64,000 nt of DNA from Glycomyces tritici (GTDB lineage: Bacteria; Actinomycetota; Actinomycetes; Mycobacteriales; Micromonosporaceae): positions 186,001 to 250,000 of the forward strand of contig NZ_JAUEMJ010000004.1 of NCBI RefSeq assembly GCF_030403505.1, read 5' to 3'. A program made the translations under genes and the position numbers. Below, piece after piece: positions 27,768-36,715 of this stretch; position 1 is the first letter of the stretch, and each line of letters opens with the position of its first letter. The notes under the pieces were generated by a model. That model searched no databases. It was not told where the DNA came from and worked only from the letters and a program-made list of their open reading frames with translations.

Positions 27768-29624
27768 GTGAATACCGTCCGGCAGCTCGACCGGGTCGTC
27801 ATCCGCTTCGCAGGGGACTCCGGCGACGGGATGCAGCTCACTGGTGACCGCTTCACTGCGGAGACCGCCAAGCTCGGCAACGACCTGTCGACGCTCCCTA
27901 ACTACCCCGCCGAGATCCGGGCCCCCGCAGGCACCCTGCCCGGCGTGTCGAGCTTCCAGATCCACTTCGCGGACACCGACATCCTCACCCCGGGCGACCA
28001 GCCCGAGGTGCTCATCGCGATGAACCCGGCGGCGCTCAAGGCGAACCTGAACGACCTCAAGGCCGGCGGCACCATCGTCGTCAACACCGACGAGTTCACC
28101 AAGCGCAACCTCACCAAGGTCGGCTACGACGCGAACCCGCTCGAAGACGGCTCGCTCGACGACTACCAGGTGCACGCCGTCGCCCTCGCCACCTTGACGA
28201 TCGGCGCGCTCGCCGAGCACGAGGTCTCGAAGAAGGACGCCGAGCGCTCGAAGAACATGTTCGCGCTCGGGCTCGTCTCGTGGATGTACTCGCGCCCGAC
28301 CGAGGCGACCGAGGAGTTCCTGCGCGGCAAGTTCAAGGCCAAGCCCGCGATCGCGGAGGCGAACATCGCCGCGCTGCGGGCCGGCTGGAACTACGGCGAC
28401 ACCACCGAGGCGTTCGCCGTGCGCTTCGAGATCCCGCCGGCGAAGCTCAACTCCGGCACCTACCGGAACATCACCGGCAACCAGGCCCTGGCCTGGGGCA
28501 TCACCGCCGCCGGTGTGGCGAGCGGGCTCCCGGTGTTCCTGGGCGCCTACCCGATCACCCCGGCCAGCGACATCCTCCACGAGCTCTCCAAGCACAAGCG
28601 CTTCGGCGTCACCACCGTGCAGGCCGAGGACGAGATCGCCGCCGTCGGTGCGGCCCTGGGCGCTTCGTGGGGCGGGGCGCTCGGCGTCACCACCTCCTCG
28701 GGCCCGGGCATCGCGCTCAAGTCGGAGACCATCTCGCTCGCCGTCTCGCTGGAGCTGCCGCTCCTGGTCGTGGACGTGCAGCGCGCCGGCCCCTCGACCG
28801 GTCTGCCGACCAAGACCGAGCAGGCCGACCTCATGATGGCCATGTTCGGCCGCCACGGCGAGGCCCCGATCGCGGTCCTCGCCCCGCAGTCCCCTTCGGA
28901 CTGCTTCGACATCATGCTCGAGGCGGCGCGGATGGCGCTGACCTACCGGACGCCCGTCATGGTCCTGTCGGACGGGTACATCGCCAACGGCGCCGAGCCG
29001 TGGCGCCTGCCCGAACTCGCCGACATCCCGGACATCTCAGTCGAGTTCGCGACCGAGATGAACGGTGTGGACGCCAAGGGCGAGCCGGTGTTCCTGCCGT
29101 ACCTGCGCGACTTCGACACCCTGGCGCGCCCGTGGGCGGTCCCGGGCACGCCCGGCCTCCAGCACCGCATCGGCGGCATCGAGAAGGCCGACAAGACCGG
29201 CGACATCTCCTACGACCCCGAGAACCACGACCACATGGTGCGCACCCGCGCGGCGAAGATCGCCCGCATCGACGTGCCGGACCTGGAAGTGGACGACCCG
29301 GCCGGCGACGCCGAGGTGCTCGTCCTCGGGTGGGGCTCCACGTGGGGCCCGATCGGCGCGGCCGTGCGCGGCCTGCGCGACAAGGGAGTCCCGGTCGCCC
29401 GCGCGCACCTGCGCTTCCTCAACCCGATGCCGAAGAACACCGCCGAGATCCTCGCCCGCTACGACCGGGTCGTGGTCCCGGAGATGAACCTCGGGCAGCT
29501 CGCGCTCCTGCTGCGCGGCCACTTCCCCGGCACGAACGTGGTCGGCTACAACAAGGTGCGCGGCCTGCCGTTCACCTCCAACGAACTCCAGGACGCCATC
29601 GAGGAGGTCATCAAGAATGGCTGA
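27768..29624 (+). CDS. korA: 2-oxoglutarate:ferredoxin oxidoreductase, alpha subunit (gamma-alpha fusion)
   Basis: A 618-residue subunit. The N-terminal gamma-type domain (RFAGDSGDGMQLTGDRF) is fused to the alpha pyrimidine-binding domain (FLGAYPITPASDILHELS, DEIAAVGAALGASWGG, TSSGPGIALKSE) and a C-terminal domain. With KorB it oxidatively decarboxylates 2-oxoglutarate to succinyl-CoA and passes electrons to ferredoxin, in place of the NAD-linked dehydrogenase. The KorAB type is common in actinomycetes. Strong ribosome site before GTG 27768. It overlaps korB by 8 bp. Confidence 0.93.
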   Translation: MNTVRQLDRVVIRFAGDSGDGMQLTGDRFTAETAKLGNDLSTLPNYPAEIRAPAGTLPGVSSFQIHFADTDILTPGDQPEVLIAMNPAALKANLNDLKAGGTIVVNTDEFTKRNLTKVGYDANPLEDGSLDDYQVHAVALATLTIGALAEHEVSKKDAERSKNMFALGLVSWMYSRPTEATEEFLRGKFKAKPAIAEANIAALRAGWNYGDTTEAFAVRFEIPPAKLNSGTYRNITGNQALAWGITAAGVASGLPVFLGAYPITPASDILHELSKHKRFGVTTVQAEDEIAAVGAALGASWGGALGVTTSSGPGIALKSETISLAVSLELPLLVVDVQRAGPSTGLPTKTEQADLMMAMFGRHGEAPIAVLAPQSPSDCFDIMLEAARMALTYRTPVMVLSDGYIANGAEPWRLPELADIPDISVEFATEMNGVDAKGEPVFLPYLRDFDTLARPWAVPGTPGLQHRIGGIEKADKTGDISYDPENHDHMVRTRAAKIARIDVPDLEVDDPAGDAEVLVLGWGSTWGPIGAAVRGLRDKGVPVARAHLRFLNPMPKNTAEILARYDRVVVPEMNLGQLALLLRGHFPGTNVVGYNKVRGLPFTSNELQDAIEEVIKNG

Positions 29625-30636
29625 CGTCAAGCTCGACGCCCCCAAGCTGAAGGCCAAGGACTTCAAGTCGAGCCAGGAGGTGCGCTGGTGCCCCGGCTGC
29701 GGCGACTACGCCATCCTGGCCGCCGTCCAGTCGTTCCTGCCCGAGCTGGGCCTCGAACGCGAGAAGATCGCGTTCATCTCCGGCATCGGCTGCTCCTCGC
29801 GGTTCCCGTACTACCTCAACACGTACGGGCTGCACTCGATCCACGGACGCGCCCCGGCCATCGCCACGGGCCTGGCGGTCTCCCGCCCGGACCTGTCGGT
29901 GTGGGTCGTCACCGGCGACGGCGACGCGCTGTCGATCGGCGGCAACCACCTCATCCACGCGCTGCGCCGCAACGTGAACCTGAAGATCCTGCTGTTCAAC
30001 AACCGGATCTACGGTCTCACCAAGGGCCAGTACTCCCCCACCTCCGGGCCGGGCACGCTCACCAAGTCGAGCCCGATGGGCTCGGTCGACGCGCCGTTCA
30101 ACCCGCTGTCGCTGGCGCTGGGCTCCGAGGCCACGTTCGTGGCCCGCACCCTCGACTCCGACCGCGCCCACCTGCAGGAAGTGCTGCGGGCCGCGGCCGA
30201 GCACGAGGGCAGCGCCTTCGTCGAGATCTACCAGAACTGCCCGATCTTCAACGACGGCGCGTTCGAGGTGTTGAAGAACCCCGAGACCCGCGACGAGTCG
30301 ATCATCCGGCTCCAGGACGGCGAGCCGATCCGGTTCGGCGACAAGGTCGTCGTGCAGTCCGGGTACGGGCTCCAGGTCAAGGACGCCGCGGAGGTCGACG
30401 AGGCCGACGTGGTCGTGCACAAGGCCGATGTGGACGACCCGGCGTACGCGTTCGCGCTGTCGCGGCTGTCGGGCATCGCGCTCGACCACACCCCGATCGG
30501 CGTGTTCCGCAACGTCAAGCGGCCCACGTACGACACGCAGGTGCGCACCCAGGTCGACGAGGCCGCCACGGGCGTCGACCGCAAGGAGGCCCTCGACCGG
30601 CTCCTGCACTCCGGCGACACCTGGACCGTGCTCTAG
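29617..30636 (+). CDS. korB: 2-oxoglutarate:ferredoxin oxidoreductase, beta subunit
   Basis: A 339-residue TPP-binding subunit. It has the iron-sulfur motif WCPGCGDYAIL, GIGCSSRFPYYLNTYG, the TPP/Mg motif TGDGDALSIGGNH and LLFNNRIYGLTKGQYSPTS. Overlaps korA, so the two are made together. The pair lies between the full and the partial nuo gene sets, an arrangement I also recall from Streptomyces coelicolor. Confidence 0.94.
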   Translation: MADVKLDAPKLKAKDFKSSQEVRWCPGCGDYAILAAVQSFLPELGLEREKIAFISGIGCSSRFPYYLNTYGLHSIHGRAPAIATGLAVSRPDLSVWVVTGDGDALSIGGNHLIHALRRNVNLKILLFNNRIYGLTKGQYSPTSGPGTLTKSSPMGSVDAPFNPLSLALGSEATFVARTLDSDRAHLQEVLRAAAEHEGSAFVEIYQNCPIFNDGAFEVLKNPETRDESIIRLQDGEPIRFGDKVVVQSGYGLQVKDAAEVDEADVVVHKADVDDPAYAFALSRLSGIALDHTPIGVFRNVKRPTYDTQVRTQVDEAATGVDRKEALDRLLHSGDTWTVL

Positions 30637-30653
30637 CCGCCAAAAGCAGCGCG

Positions 30654-30687
30654 AAGCGGGCCGGACCTTTCGAGGTCCGGCCCGCTT
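30654..30687. terminator. korAB terminator with UUCG loop
   Basis: A 15-bp perfect stem (AAGCGGGCCGGACCT 30654-30668 with its complement 30673-30687) closed by TTCG, a very stable tetraloop, and followed by TCG. It lies 17 bp after korB and 13 bp from the convergent lipoprotein gene, serving both. Confidence 0.9.
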
Positions 30688-30700
30688 TCGTCTGCACTGC

Positions 30701-31888
30701 TCAGCTCTCGAGCGTTTCCTGCGCCTTGGTCAAGATCGACTTGACCTCCTCCTGCCAGGCGTACGACGCGGTCTCGATCGAGACGTAGAACGACTCTTGG
30801 GAGGCGACCCAGGCCTCCTCGGCGGTCTCGCGGTAGCCGGTCTCGTCCCCGCACTCGGCGAGATCGACGGCGAAGGCGATCTCGAAGGCCTTCTTGCCCT
30901 CGTAGTCGTCCGGGGCGTCGTCAGGCAGGTCCGGGAAGTCGCCCACCACCGAGCCCTCGCCCTCGTACAGCTCGAAGAAGTAGTCGGTCACCGGCAGGGA
31001 GGACTCCTCGTCGAACTCCCAGCCGTGCCGGTCGTGCTCGGCGAGGCAGTCGACCAGTTCGCCCTGGACCGCGGCGATCCCCTCGTGGAACATGACCTTC
31101 GAGTCCTCCATGGCCTCGGCGTCGTCCATGGGGTTCTCCGGGCGGTAGTGCCAGTACGCGCCGCGGATCTCGCCGCCCTCGGGGTCCTCGACCAGCCGCA
31201 GGTCGTCGTAGAGCGCGTCGATCATCTCGCGCAGGCAGCCGCCCGGTTCGGGCTGCATGTACGAGAACTCGTCACCGGTGTAGACCTCGCCCTCGCGGGC
31301 CTCGGGCTGCGTGCTCTCCTCGCCGATGAGGTAGCCGTACTCGTCCAGCGCGGCGGCCTCGCCCTGGTAGGCCACATGCCAGTCGTACTGGTCCCGGGGG
31401 TCGAGCGCGGCGAACTCGCTCTGGTTGCCGCCGTTCTCCGGTCCGCCCCCCATCGCTTCGCTGTCGACCTCGAAGCCCTTGTACGCCATGTACTCCTCGA
31501 CCTCGTCCGGATCGGCCTCCGGGGCGAACCGCCACGTGCCGAGGCCGTATTCGGCCGCCTCCTCGACCGAGGGCAGCCAGCTGCCCCAGTCGTCGGCGCG
31601 GACCAGCTCCTCCGCCGGCTCGAACGCCCCGGAGACGAAGTACAGCTCGTCGTGGACCGTGAAGCCCTGGTCCTCCAGGCAGGCCTGGACGATCCGGCCC
31701 TCGGCGGCCTCCAACTCGTACAGGAGCCGGTTGCTCTCGTTGACCATGTCGATGAGCCGCGGCGCCTCGAACGACTCGCCCGCGCCCTCGGGCACGTCGC
31801 CGTCCTTCGCGTCGTCAGTGCAGGCGGCGGCGGCCGCCAGGGCCAGCGCGGCGGCGAAGGCGCCCGCGAGCCGGGTCGTGCGTAGCAT
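30701..31888 (-). CDS. Hypothetical acidic lipoprotein
   Basis: A 395-residue protein I do not recognise. The first 23 residues are a lipoprotein signal (basic start, Ala/Leu core, C23 in AAAAAC). The mature part is strongly acidic, with many Asp, Glu, Trp and Tyr, no repeats and no further helix, and several Cys that could form disulphides (CLEDQGF, GGCLREM, VDCLAEH, AECGDE). It should sit on the outer face of the membrane. It looks distantly like the smaller lipoprotein at 63161-63736 in composition only. GAGAGG precedes ATG 31888. Confidence 0.7.
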   Translation of the reverse strand: MLRTTRLAGAFAAALALAAAAACTDDAKDGDVPEGAGESFEAPRLIDMVNESNRLLYELEAAEGRIVQACLEDQGFTVHDELYFVSGAFEPAEELVRADDWGSWLPSVEEAAEYGLGTWRFAPEADPDEVEEYMAYKGFEVDSEAMGGGPENGGNQSEFAALDPRDQYDWHVAYQGEAAALDEYGYLIGEESTQPEAREGEVYTGDEFSYMQPEPGGCLREMIDALYDDLRLVEDPEGGEIRGAYWHYRPENPMDDAEAMEDSKVMFHEGIAAVQGELVDCLAEHDRHGWEFDEESSLPVTDYFFELYEGEGSVVGDFPDLPDDAPDDYEGKKAFEIAFAVDLAECGDETGYRETAEEAWVASQESFYVSIETASYAWQEEVKSILTKAQETLES

Positions 31889-31964
31889 CGATCCGCGTTC
31901 CTCTCAAGTGAAGCCGAAGAGTCTTCGACTCCCTGAGTACGCGTGCCCGGCGGGTTCGGTTGCC

Positions 31965-32876
31965 CTACAGGAGCGGTTCGAGTTCGAGGGCGGCGTCGCG
32001 CAGGCGCTGTGTGAGCTCCGGCCACGAAGTGCGGATCTCCTGGAGCGGGAGCGCGACGGCGAAGACGATCCGCTCGTCGTGCGACGCCCCTTCGCGCACG
32101 ACGACGCCGGCGCAGCCGACGCCCTCGCGGAACTGGCCCATCTCGGCGTACACCCCGGATTCGCCGTAGACGGCGAGGTCGTATTCGAGGGCGTCCGGTT
32201 CGACGAGGGTGCGGCGGGTGAACGGGCGCATCCCGGCGGACTTGAGGAAGCGGGCGCGGTCGTGCGGCTGGAGGGTGGCGAGGAGGGCCTTGCCGAGTGC
32301 GGTGGCGTGGGCGCCGTCGTCGAAGCCGACGATGAGCTCCTCCACGTGCGGGCTGCGGTGGCCCTCGATCACGTCGGTGACGGCCGGGCGGCCTTCCACG
32401 AAGCGGGCGATGAAGGTCGAGTAGCCGGTCTCGGCGGACATGCGGCGCATGAACTCGCCGCAGGTGCTCGGCCCGGCGATGGCGCGGGTGAGCTCGGAGT
32501 AGCGGTCGGAGACCTCGAGGCCGAGCGTGTAGCGGCCGTTCTCGTGGCGGCGCAGGTAGTTCTCGTAGACGAGGGTGCGCAGGAGGTTGTAGGCGGTGGC
32601 GCGGTTGAGGCCGCACTCGAAGGCGATGCGGGGCGCGGTGACGCCGTCGGCGTGGCGGCCCACGAGCTCCATGATGCGCAGTGCACGCTGGACGCTCTGG
32701 ATCATCTTGGTCGGCTCGCTCTGCGCGCTCGGGAAGGCGCTGGCCGCCGAGGCGCCCTTGGCGGGCTTGCGGTCCGGGGTGGCGGGCCGGCTCCTGGCCG
32801 CCCGCTGCCGGGGCGCGCCCGAGTAGTTCGGGACGCCGCGCTGCGGTTCGTCCCCTGGTCGCCGCTGCTCCACCAT
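31965..32876 (-). CDS. IclR-family transcriptional regulator
   Basis: A 303-residue regulator. A disordered basic leader of about 55 residues precedes the winged helix (KMIQSVQRALRIMELVGRHA, GLNRATAYNLLRTLVYENYL) and the effector domain (GLEVSDRYSEL, GFDDGAHATALGKALLATL, GVYAEMGQFREGVGCAGVVV). The ligand is unknown. It has no convincing target operon beside it; the next gene on its upstream side is a transporter in the opposite direction, 508 bp away. ATG 32876 has GGAG upstream. Confidence 0.9.
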   Translation of the reverse strand: MVEQRRPGDEPQRGVPNYSGAPRQRAARSRPATPDRKPAKGASAASAFPSAQSEPTKMIQSVQRALRIMELVGRHADGVTAPRIAFECGLNRATAYNLLRTLVYENYLRRHENGRYTLGLEVSDRYSELTRAIAGPSTCGEFMRRMSAETGYSTFIARFVEGRPAVTDVIEGHRSPHVEELIVGFDDGAHATALGKALLATLQPHDRARFLKSAGMRPFTRRTLVEPDALEYDLAVYGESGVYAEMGQFREGVGCAGVVVREGASHDERIVFAVALPLQEIRTSWPELTQRLRDAALELEPLL

Positions 32877-33384
32877 GCCGCCGCTCCAATTTGCACCAGT
32901 TGATCCGACTGACGGCGCCGGGTACGGCGCCGGCCGGACCGGCCATATCTAACTATATAAACAACAGCCGGTTGCGTCACCGTCGCATACGGGGCAGTAT
33001 CTATGTGTCAGCACCGTTCGCGGTCCGGCTCACGCCGGTCGCGGACAAACCGCGGCGGCGGCGTCGAGTCCCCACCAAACTTCCTCGTCGCCGCCGCGGA
33101 ACATTCGAATAACCGAAACGCGGCGGCTCCCTCCCACCAGGGCCGCCGCGTTTCGTTTGCCCCAATGTTCTTGGGAGAGCAGCGATACGGCGGTTCCGGG
33201 CGGGAAAACCGCAGGTGACGTGCGCCTGCGGGGGCGAAGCCGGCTGTCGTTAGGCAACGCTGTCGTACAGACGCAACAGTCGCACACGCTGTGTGCCGGA
33301 GTCAAGACAAGCCAGGACACGTCACGCAGACGGGGGACGCACACTCACGACCGGACATTGTGAGCGGTCGACGGGTTATCTGAT
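32877..33384. other. 508-bp intergenic region between IclR and MFS genes
   Basis: It contains an AT-rich stretch near 32945-32965 (the likely IclR promoter), a hairpin at 33114-33155, and no gene I can support. Small frames at 33003-33218 (plus) and 33030-33104 (minus) have neither a good ribosome site nor a known family. Confidence 0.5.
33114..33155. terminator. Orphan hairpin, possible terminator of an unannotated transcript
   Basis: CGAAACGCGGCGGC (33114-33127) pairs perfectly with GCCGCCGCGTTTCG (33142-33155), with a 14-nt loop, followed by TTTGCCCC on the plus strand. No annotated gene ends here. Confidence 0.55.
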
Positions 33385-34599
33385 ATGCGGAGTACGGTTG
33401 CCGTCGTGTCCACCTCCGCACCCTCCCGGCGCCGCCCCCGGCCCCGGACCGCACCGCCCCGGACCGCCACCACCGTCACCGCCGCCATGACCGTCCAGGT
33501 CGCCGCCGTCCTCCCGCTCTTCCTCTTCGGCGGGCTCGCCGTGCAGATCACCGGCGAACTCGGCATGGGCCTCAGCGCGATCGGCTGGATCTCCGGCATC
33601 TACTTCACCGTCACCGCGGTCACCACCGTGCCCTCCGGGCGGCTCGTCGACCGCTTCGGCGCACTCGTGACCGCGCGCGTCGCCATCGCGATGTCCGCCG
33701 CCGGACTCCTCGGCATCGCGTTCGTCGCCCGCGACCCGGTCGTGCTCACCCTGTTCATGGTGCTCTCCGCGCCCGCGAACGGCCTCGGGCAGCTCGCCTC
33801 GAACACCGTCCTCAGCGAATGGGCGCCGCAGGGCCGCCGCGGGCTCCTCTTCGGCGCCAAGCAGGCCTCCGTGCCGTTGTGCACCATGCTCGGCGGACTC
33901 AGCGTCCCGCTCGTCGCGCTCACGCTCGGCTGGCGGTGGGCGTTCGTCTTCGGCGCCGGACTGGTGCTCCTCGCGCTCGTTCCGCTCGCCGGGCTCGGAC
34001 GGCCCGCCGTGCGGCCCAGGAACACAGGCGCGCGCTCCTTCGACCTGCGGCTGCTGCTGTTCGCGGTCGCGACCTTCCTCGGCTCGCTCGCCGCGACCCC
34101 GATCGGCTCGTTCATCACCACGTTCACCGTCGACACCGGCGGGTCCGAGAGCTACGCCGGGATGGTCCTCATGGCGGGCGGCATCGCGGGCGTCATCGGC
34201 CGCACCGGTTTCGGCGCCCTCGCGGACGTGCGCAAGGGCGGCGAGTTCCGCATCATCGCGCTCATGCTCGCCGCCGGGGCCGCGGGCGTCGCCACGTACC
34301 TGCTCGAGCTGCCGTGGCTGCTGCCGATCGGCACCGCCGCCGCGTACGGCCTCGGCTGGGCCTGGCCGGGGCTGATGAACCACGCCGTGGTCCAGCGGTA
34401 CGCGGACGCGCCGGCGCTGGCGACTTCGGTGACGCAGACGGGGATCTTCCTCGGAGGCGCGGTGGGGCCGGTCTGCTTCGGCCTCGTCGTCGACCACGCG
34501 GGCTGGGGCGTGGGGTGGACGGCCGCGGTCGCGTCGATGGCGGCGTCGGCCCTGTTCATCGTGGCGGGCAGCATGGTCGGCAAACGCCCCGCGCATTGA
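33385..34599 (+). CDS. MFS transporter
   Basis: A 404-residue major facilitator protein with about twelve helices. The loop 2-3 motif is visible as GRLVDRFGALVTARV, and LLFGAKQASVPLCTMLGG marks the middle of the first half. The substrate is unknown. The N-terminus (about 30 residues) is Ser/Arg/Pro-rich. ATG 33385 has no Shine-Dalgarno; TTATCT lies close upstream, so a start a few codons later is possible. The next gene begins 77 bp later. Confidence 0.82.
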   Translation: MRSTVAVVSTSAPSRRRPRPRTAPPRTATTVTAAMTVQVAAVLPLFLFGGLAVQITGELGMGLSAIGWISGIYFTVTAVTTVPSGRLVDRFGALVTARVAIAMSAAGLLGIAFVARDPVVLTLFMVLSAPANGLGQLASNTVLSEWAPQGRRGLLFGAKQASVPLCTMLGGLSVPLVALTLGWRWAFVFGAGLVLLALVPLAGLGRPAVRPRNTGARSFDLRLLLFAVATFLGSLAATPIGSFITTFTVDTGGSESYAGMVLMAGGIAGVIGRTGFGALADVRKGGEFRIIALMLAAGAAGVATYLLELPWLLPIGTAAAYGLGWAWPGLMNHAVVQRYADAPALATSVTQTGIFLGGAVGPVCFGLVVDHAGWGVGWTAAVASMAASALFIVAGSMVGKRPAH

Positions 34600-34664
34600 C
34601 GTTCCTCGTTGCGGCGCGCGCGACTACCGGTTCCCGTGCCGAGCAGTCCAGGGTGGTTACGCGA

Positions 34665-34670
34665 TATGGT
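34665..34670 (+). promoter_or_regulatory. Leaderless -10 box of the polyprenyl synthase gene
   Basis: TATGGT, then GTGGCT, then GTG at 34677. Confidence 0.5.
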
Positions 34671-34676
34671 GTGGCT

Positions 34677-35672
34677 GTGGTGACCACCCGACGCGCCCAG
34701 ACCGCGCTGACCTTCTCCGACGAGGCTTTCGCCGAAGAGATCCGAGCCTCGCTCGATCTCGTCGAGGAACGACTGCTCAAAGCCGTCGACACCGACCAGC
34801 CGCTGCTGCGCCAGTCCGGGTCCCACCTCATCCGCGCCGGCGGGAAGCGCTTCCGCCCGATGCTCACCCTCGCGTGCGCGCACCTGGGCGACCCGACCCG
34901 GCCCGGCATCCTCGACGCCGCCGTCGCCCTCGAGCTCACGCACCTCGCGACGCTCTACCACGACGACGTCATGGACGAGGCGCTCGTGCGCCGCGGCGCC
35001 GCGAGCGCCAACGCCCGCTGGGACAACTCGGTCGCGATCCTCACCGGCGACTACCTGTTCAGCCAGGCCGCGCAGATGATGGCCGACCTCGGCATCGACG
35101 CCGTGCGCCTCCAGGCCTCCACGTTCGCGCGGCTCGTGCGCGGCCAGATCAACGAGACCATGCCGCAGCCCGAGGGCATCGACCCGGTCGAATGGCACCT
35201 GGAGATCCTGTCCGAGAAGACCGGCTCGCTCATCGCCACGTGCGCGAAGTTCGGCGCCTGGTTCGCGGGCGCCGCGGAAGCGACGATCGCGACTGCCGAG
35301 GAGTTCGGCGAGGTCATCGGCGTGGCGTTCCAGATCGCGGACGACATCATCGACATCGCCTCCGATTCTTCGGGCAAGACCCCGGGCACGGACCTCCTCG
35401 AAGGGGTGCCGACCCTCCCGGTGATCTACGCGCTCGCCGACGACGACCCGGCCGAGGCGCGCCTGCGCGAACTCGTCGCGGGACCCGTGCCGGAGGAGGA
35501 CCTGCCGGAGGCCCTGGCGCTCCTGCGCGGATCGAAGGCCCTGGGGCAGGCGCGGGCGACCCTCCTGCAGTACCAGGAGCGGGCCCGGTCACTGGCGAAG
35601 TCCCTCCCGGACGGCCCGGCTCAGAAGGCCCTGGTCGACATCTGCGACTACATGATCGAACGCGACGCCTAA
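34677..35672 (+). CDS. Long-chain polyprenyl diphosphate synthase
   Basis: A 331-residue trans-prenyltransferase. The first aspartate motif is D96-D-V-M-D100 in LYHDDVMDEALVRRG, and the second is D222-D-I-I-D226 in FQIADDIIDI; GGKRFRPML binds the diphosphate. Small residues before the first motif (Leu, Thr, Leu) point to a long product, such as the heptaprenyl-to-nonaprenyl tail of menaquinone. In Streptomyces the corresponding gene also lies near the nuo operon. GTG 34677 is chosen as a leaderless start; GTG 34671 and 34680 are alternatives. Confidence 0.9.
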   Translation: MVTTRRAQTALTFSDEAFAEEIRASLDLVEERLLKAVDTDQPLLRQSGSHLIRAGGKRFRPMLTLACAHLGDPTRPGILDAAVALELTHLATLYHDDVMDEALVRRGAASANARWDNSVAILTGDYLFSQAAQMMADLGIDAVRLQASTFARLVRGQINETMPQPEGIDPVEWHLEILSEKTGSLIATCAKFGAWFAGAAEATIATAEEFGEVIGVAFQIADDIIDIASDSSGKTPGTDLLEGVPTLPVIYALADDDPAEARLRELVAGPVPEEDLPEALALLRGSKALGQARATLLQYQERARSLAKSLPDGPAQKALVDICDYMIERDA

Positions 35673-35989
35673 ACCGCGATGACGCGCACCAATGACTCGA
35701 GTCCCTTGGAATCATCCGGGTTGCGCGTGTAGAGCGGCAGCCCGTGCACGGATGCGACGGCCGCGATCATGAGGTCCGTCCGGCGAGGCTTCGGTGAACG
35801 CCCCCGCTCGACCGTCAAGGTCGCGAGCGTGCCGAACCGGCTGGCGGCCTCGCCGCTGCAGGGCAGCGGTTCGCACTCGTCAACGGCGGAGTTGAGCATC
35901 TCCAACCGGAGTGCGCGCGAGGTCGCGGTCCGAGCCGTCGCGACACCTTGATGGAGCTCGGTCAGAGTAGGCCGCCTCGCAAAGGACAT
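35669..35989 (-). pseudogene. C-terminal remnant of a VapC-like PIN toxin
   Basis: A 106-codon frame whose second half (RRTDLMIAAVASVHGLPLYT, RNPDDSKGLE) is the end of a VapC PIN domain, with the third acidic site in DLMIAA and the fourth in NPDD. The front part TLTELHQGV is the usual helix after the second strand. The first 40-60 residues, with the invariant N-terminal Asp (LDTN/LDTS), are missing, so a working nuclease is unlikely. It overlaps the polyprenyl synthase stop by 4 bp. Confidence 0.7.
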
Positions 35990-36118
35990 GCTTCGCGCGT
36001 TCGTGTTCGATCGGCCACGCCCTCGGCACGGGCGAGCCGGTTGCGGAGGACGGCGACGGCGTCCTCCAAGTCTTCACGGTCGCTCAAGCGGTCGCGGTCG
36101 AGTTCTCGGCGGATGCTA
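35985..36118 (-). pseudogene. Possible remnant of the cognate antitoxin
   Basis: Upstream of the VapC remnant, one frame reads SIRRELDRDRLSDREDLEDA, then VAVLRNRLARAEG, a charged helical stretch like the C-terminus of VapB- or Phd-type antitoxins. No start codon or DNA-binding part precedes it; the TetR gene ends right next to it. The identification is weak. Confidence 0.35.
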
Positions 36119-36124
36119 TCGGGC

Positions 36125-36715
36125 TTAGAGCGGGGCGCCCGCCTCCAGGTGGGCGAGGCACGTGTCGAGGGTGGCGGCGAGGTCGTCCTTGGCGCCGTCG
36201 GTCTCGGCCCAGGCGCTGATCGCCACGGTCCACGAGGCGACGACGAGCGCGGTGAAGTGGCGGACCTCCAGGTCTCCGGCGTCGCGTCCGGTGCGTTCGG
36301 CGACCATCCGGGCCAGGAGCCGCTCGGTGGCCGCGGACTGCCCGACCTGGCGGGCGCGCAGGGCCGGGACCGAGAAGATCAACCGCACCCGGCGTCGCAC
36401 GCGCTCGATGTCCTCGTCGGTGAACTCCCTGAACAAAGCGGTGAGGACCGCGCGCAGGGCCTCCAGCGGCGCGGTCCCCTCCTGCTGGCTCTCGAAGACG
36501 TTGACGATGAGCGGGTCGTACTCGTCCTGCACGACCACGTCCTCCTTCACCGGGAAGTAGCGGTAGAAGGTCGAGGGGGAGACGCCCGCGGCCTCGGCGA
36601 TCTGCTCGATCGTGGTCGCGTCGTAGCCGTGCTCGTCGAAGAGCCGCAGGGCCTCCTCCTGCAAGCGGTGCAGGGTCTCGATCTTCTTGCGCTCACGCAG
36701 CCCGGGACGGTTCAT
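36125..36715 (-). CDS. TetR-family repressor, likely of the adjacent efflux gene
   Basis: A 196-residue regulator. The helix-turn-helix is ALRLFDEHGYDATTIEQIAE followed by AAGVSPSTFYRYFPVKEDVV. The C-terminal half is an all-helical ligand domain (AcrR C-terminal type) with SVPALRARQVG. Its ATG at 36715 lies 23 bp inside the end of the MFS gene, so both come from the one promoter that carries a palindromic operator. That is the usual self-regulated drug-efflux layout. Confidence 0.9.
   Translation of the reverse strand: MNRPGLRERKKIETLHRLQEEALRLFDEHGYDATTIEQIAEAAGVSPSTFYRYFPVKEDVVVQDEYDPLIVNVFESQQEGTAPLEALRAVLTALFREFTDEDIERVRRRVRLIFSVPALRARQVGQSAATERLLARMVAERTGRDAGDLEVRHFTALVVASWTVAISAWAETDGAKDDLAATLDTCLAHLEAGAPL

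Noticed and set aside
33030..33104. A 24-codon minus-strand peptide with two adjacent Trp codons, like a trp leader peptide
   Set aside because: No trp biosynthetic gene follows on that strand and no ribosome site precedes it; the hairpin lies on the upstream side, not downstream as attenuation needs.
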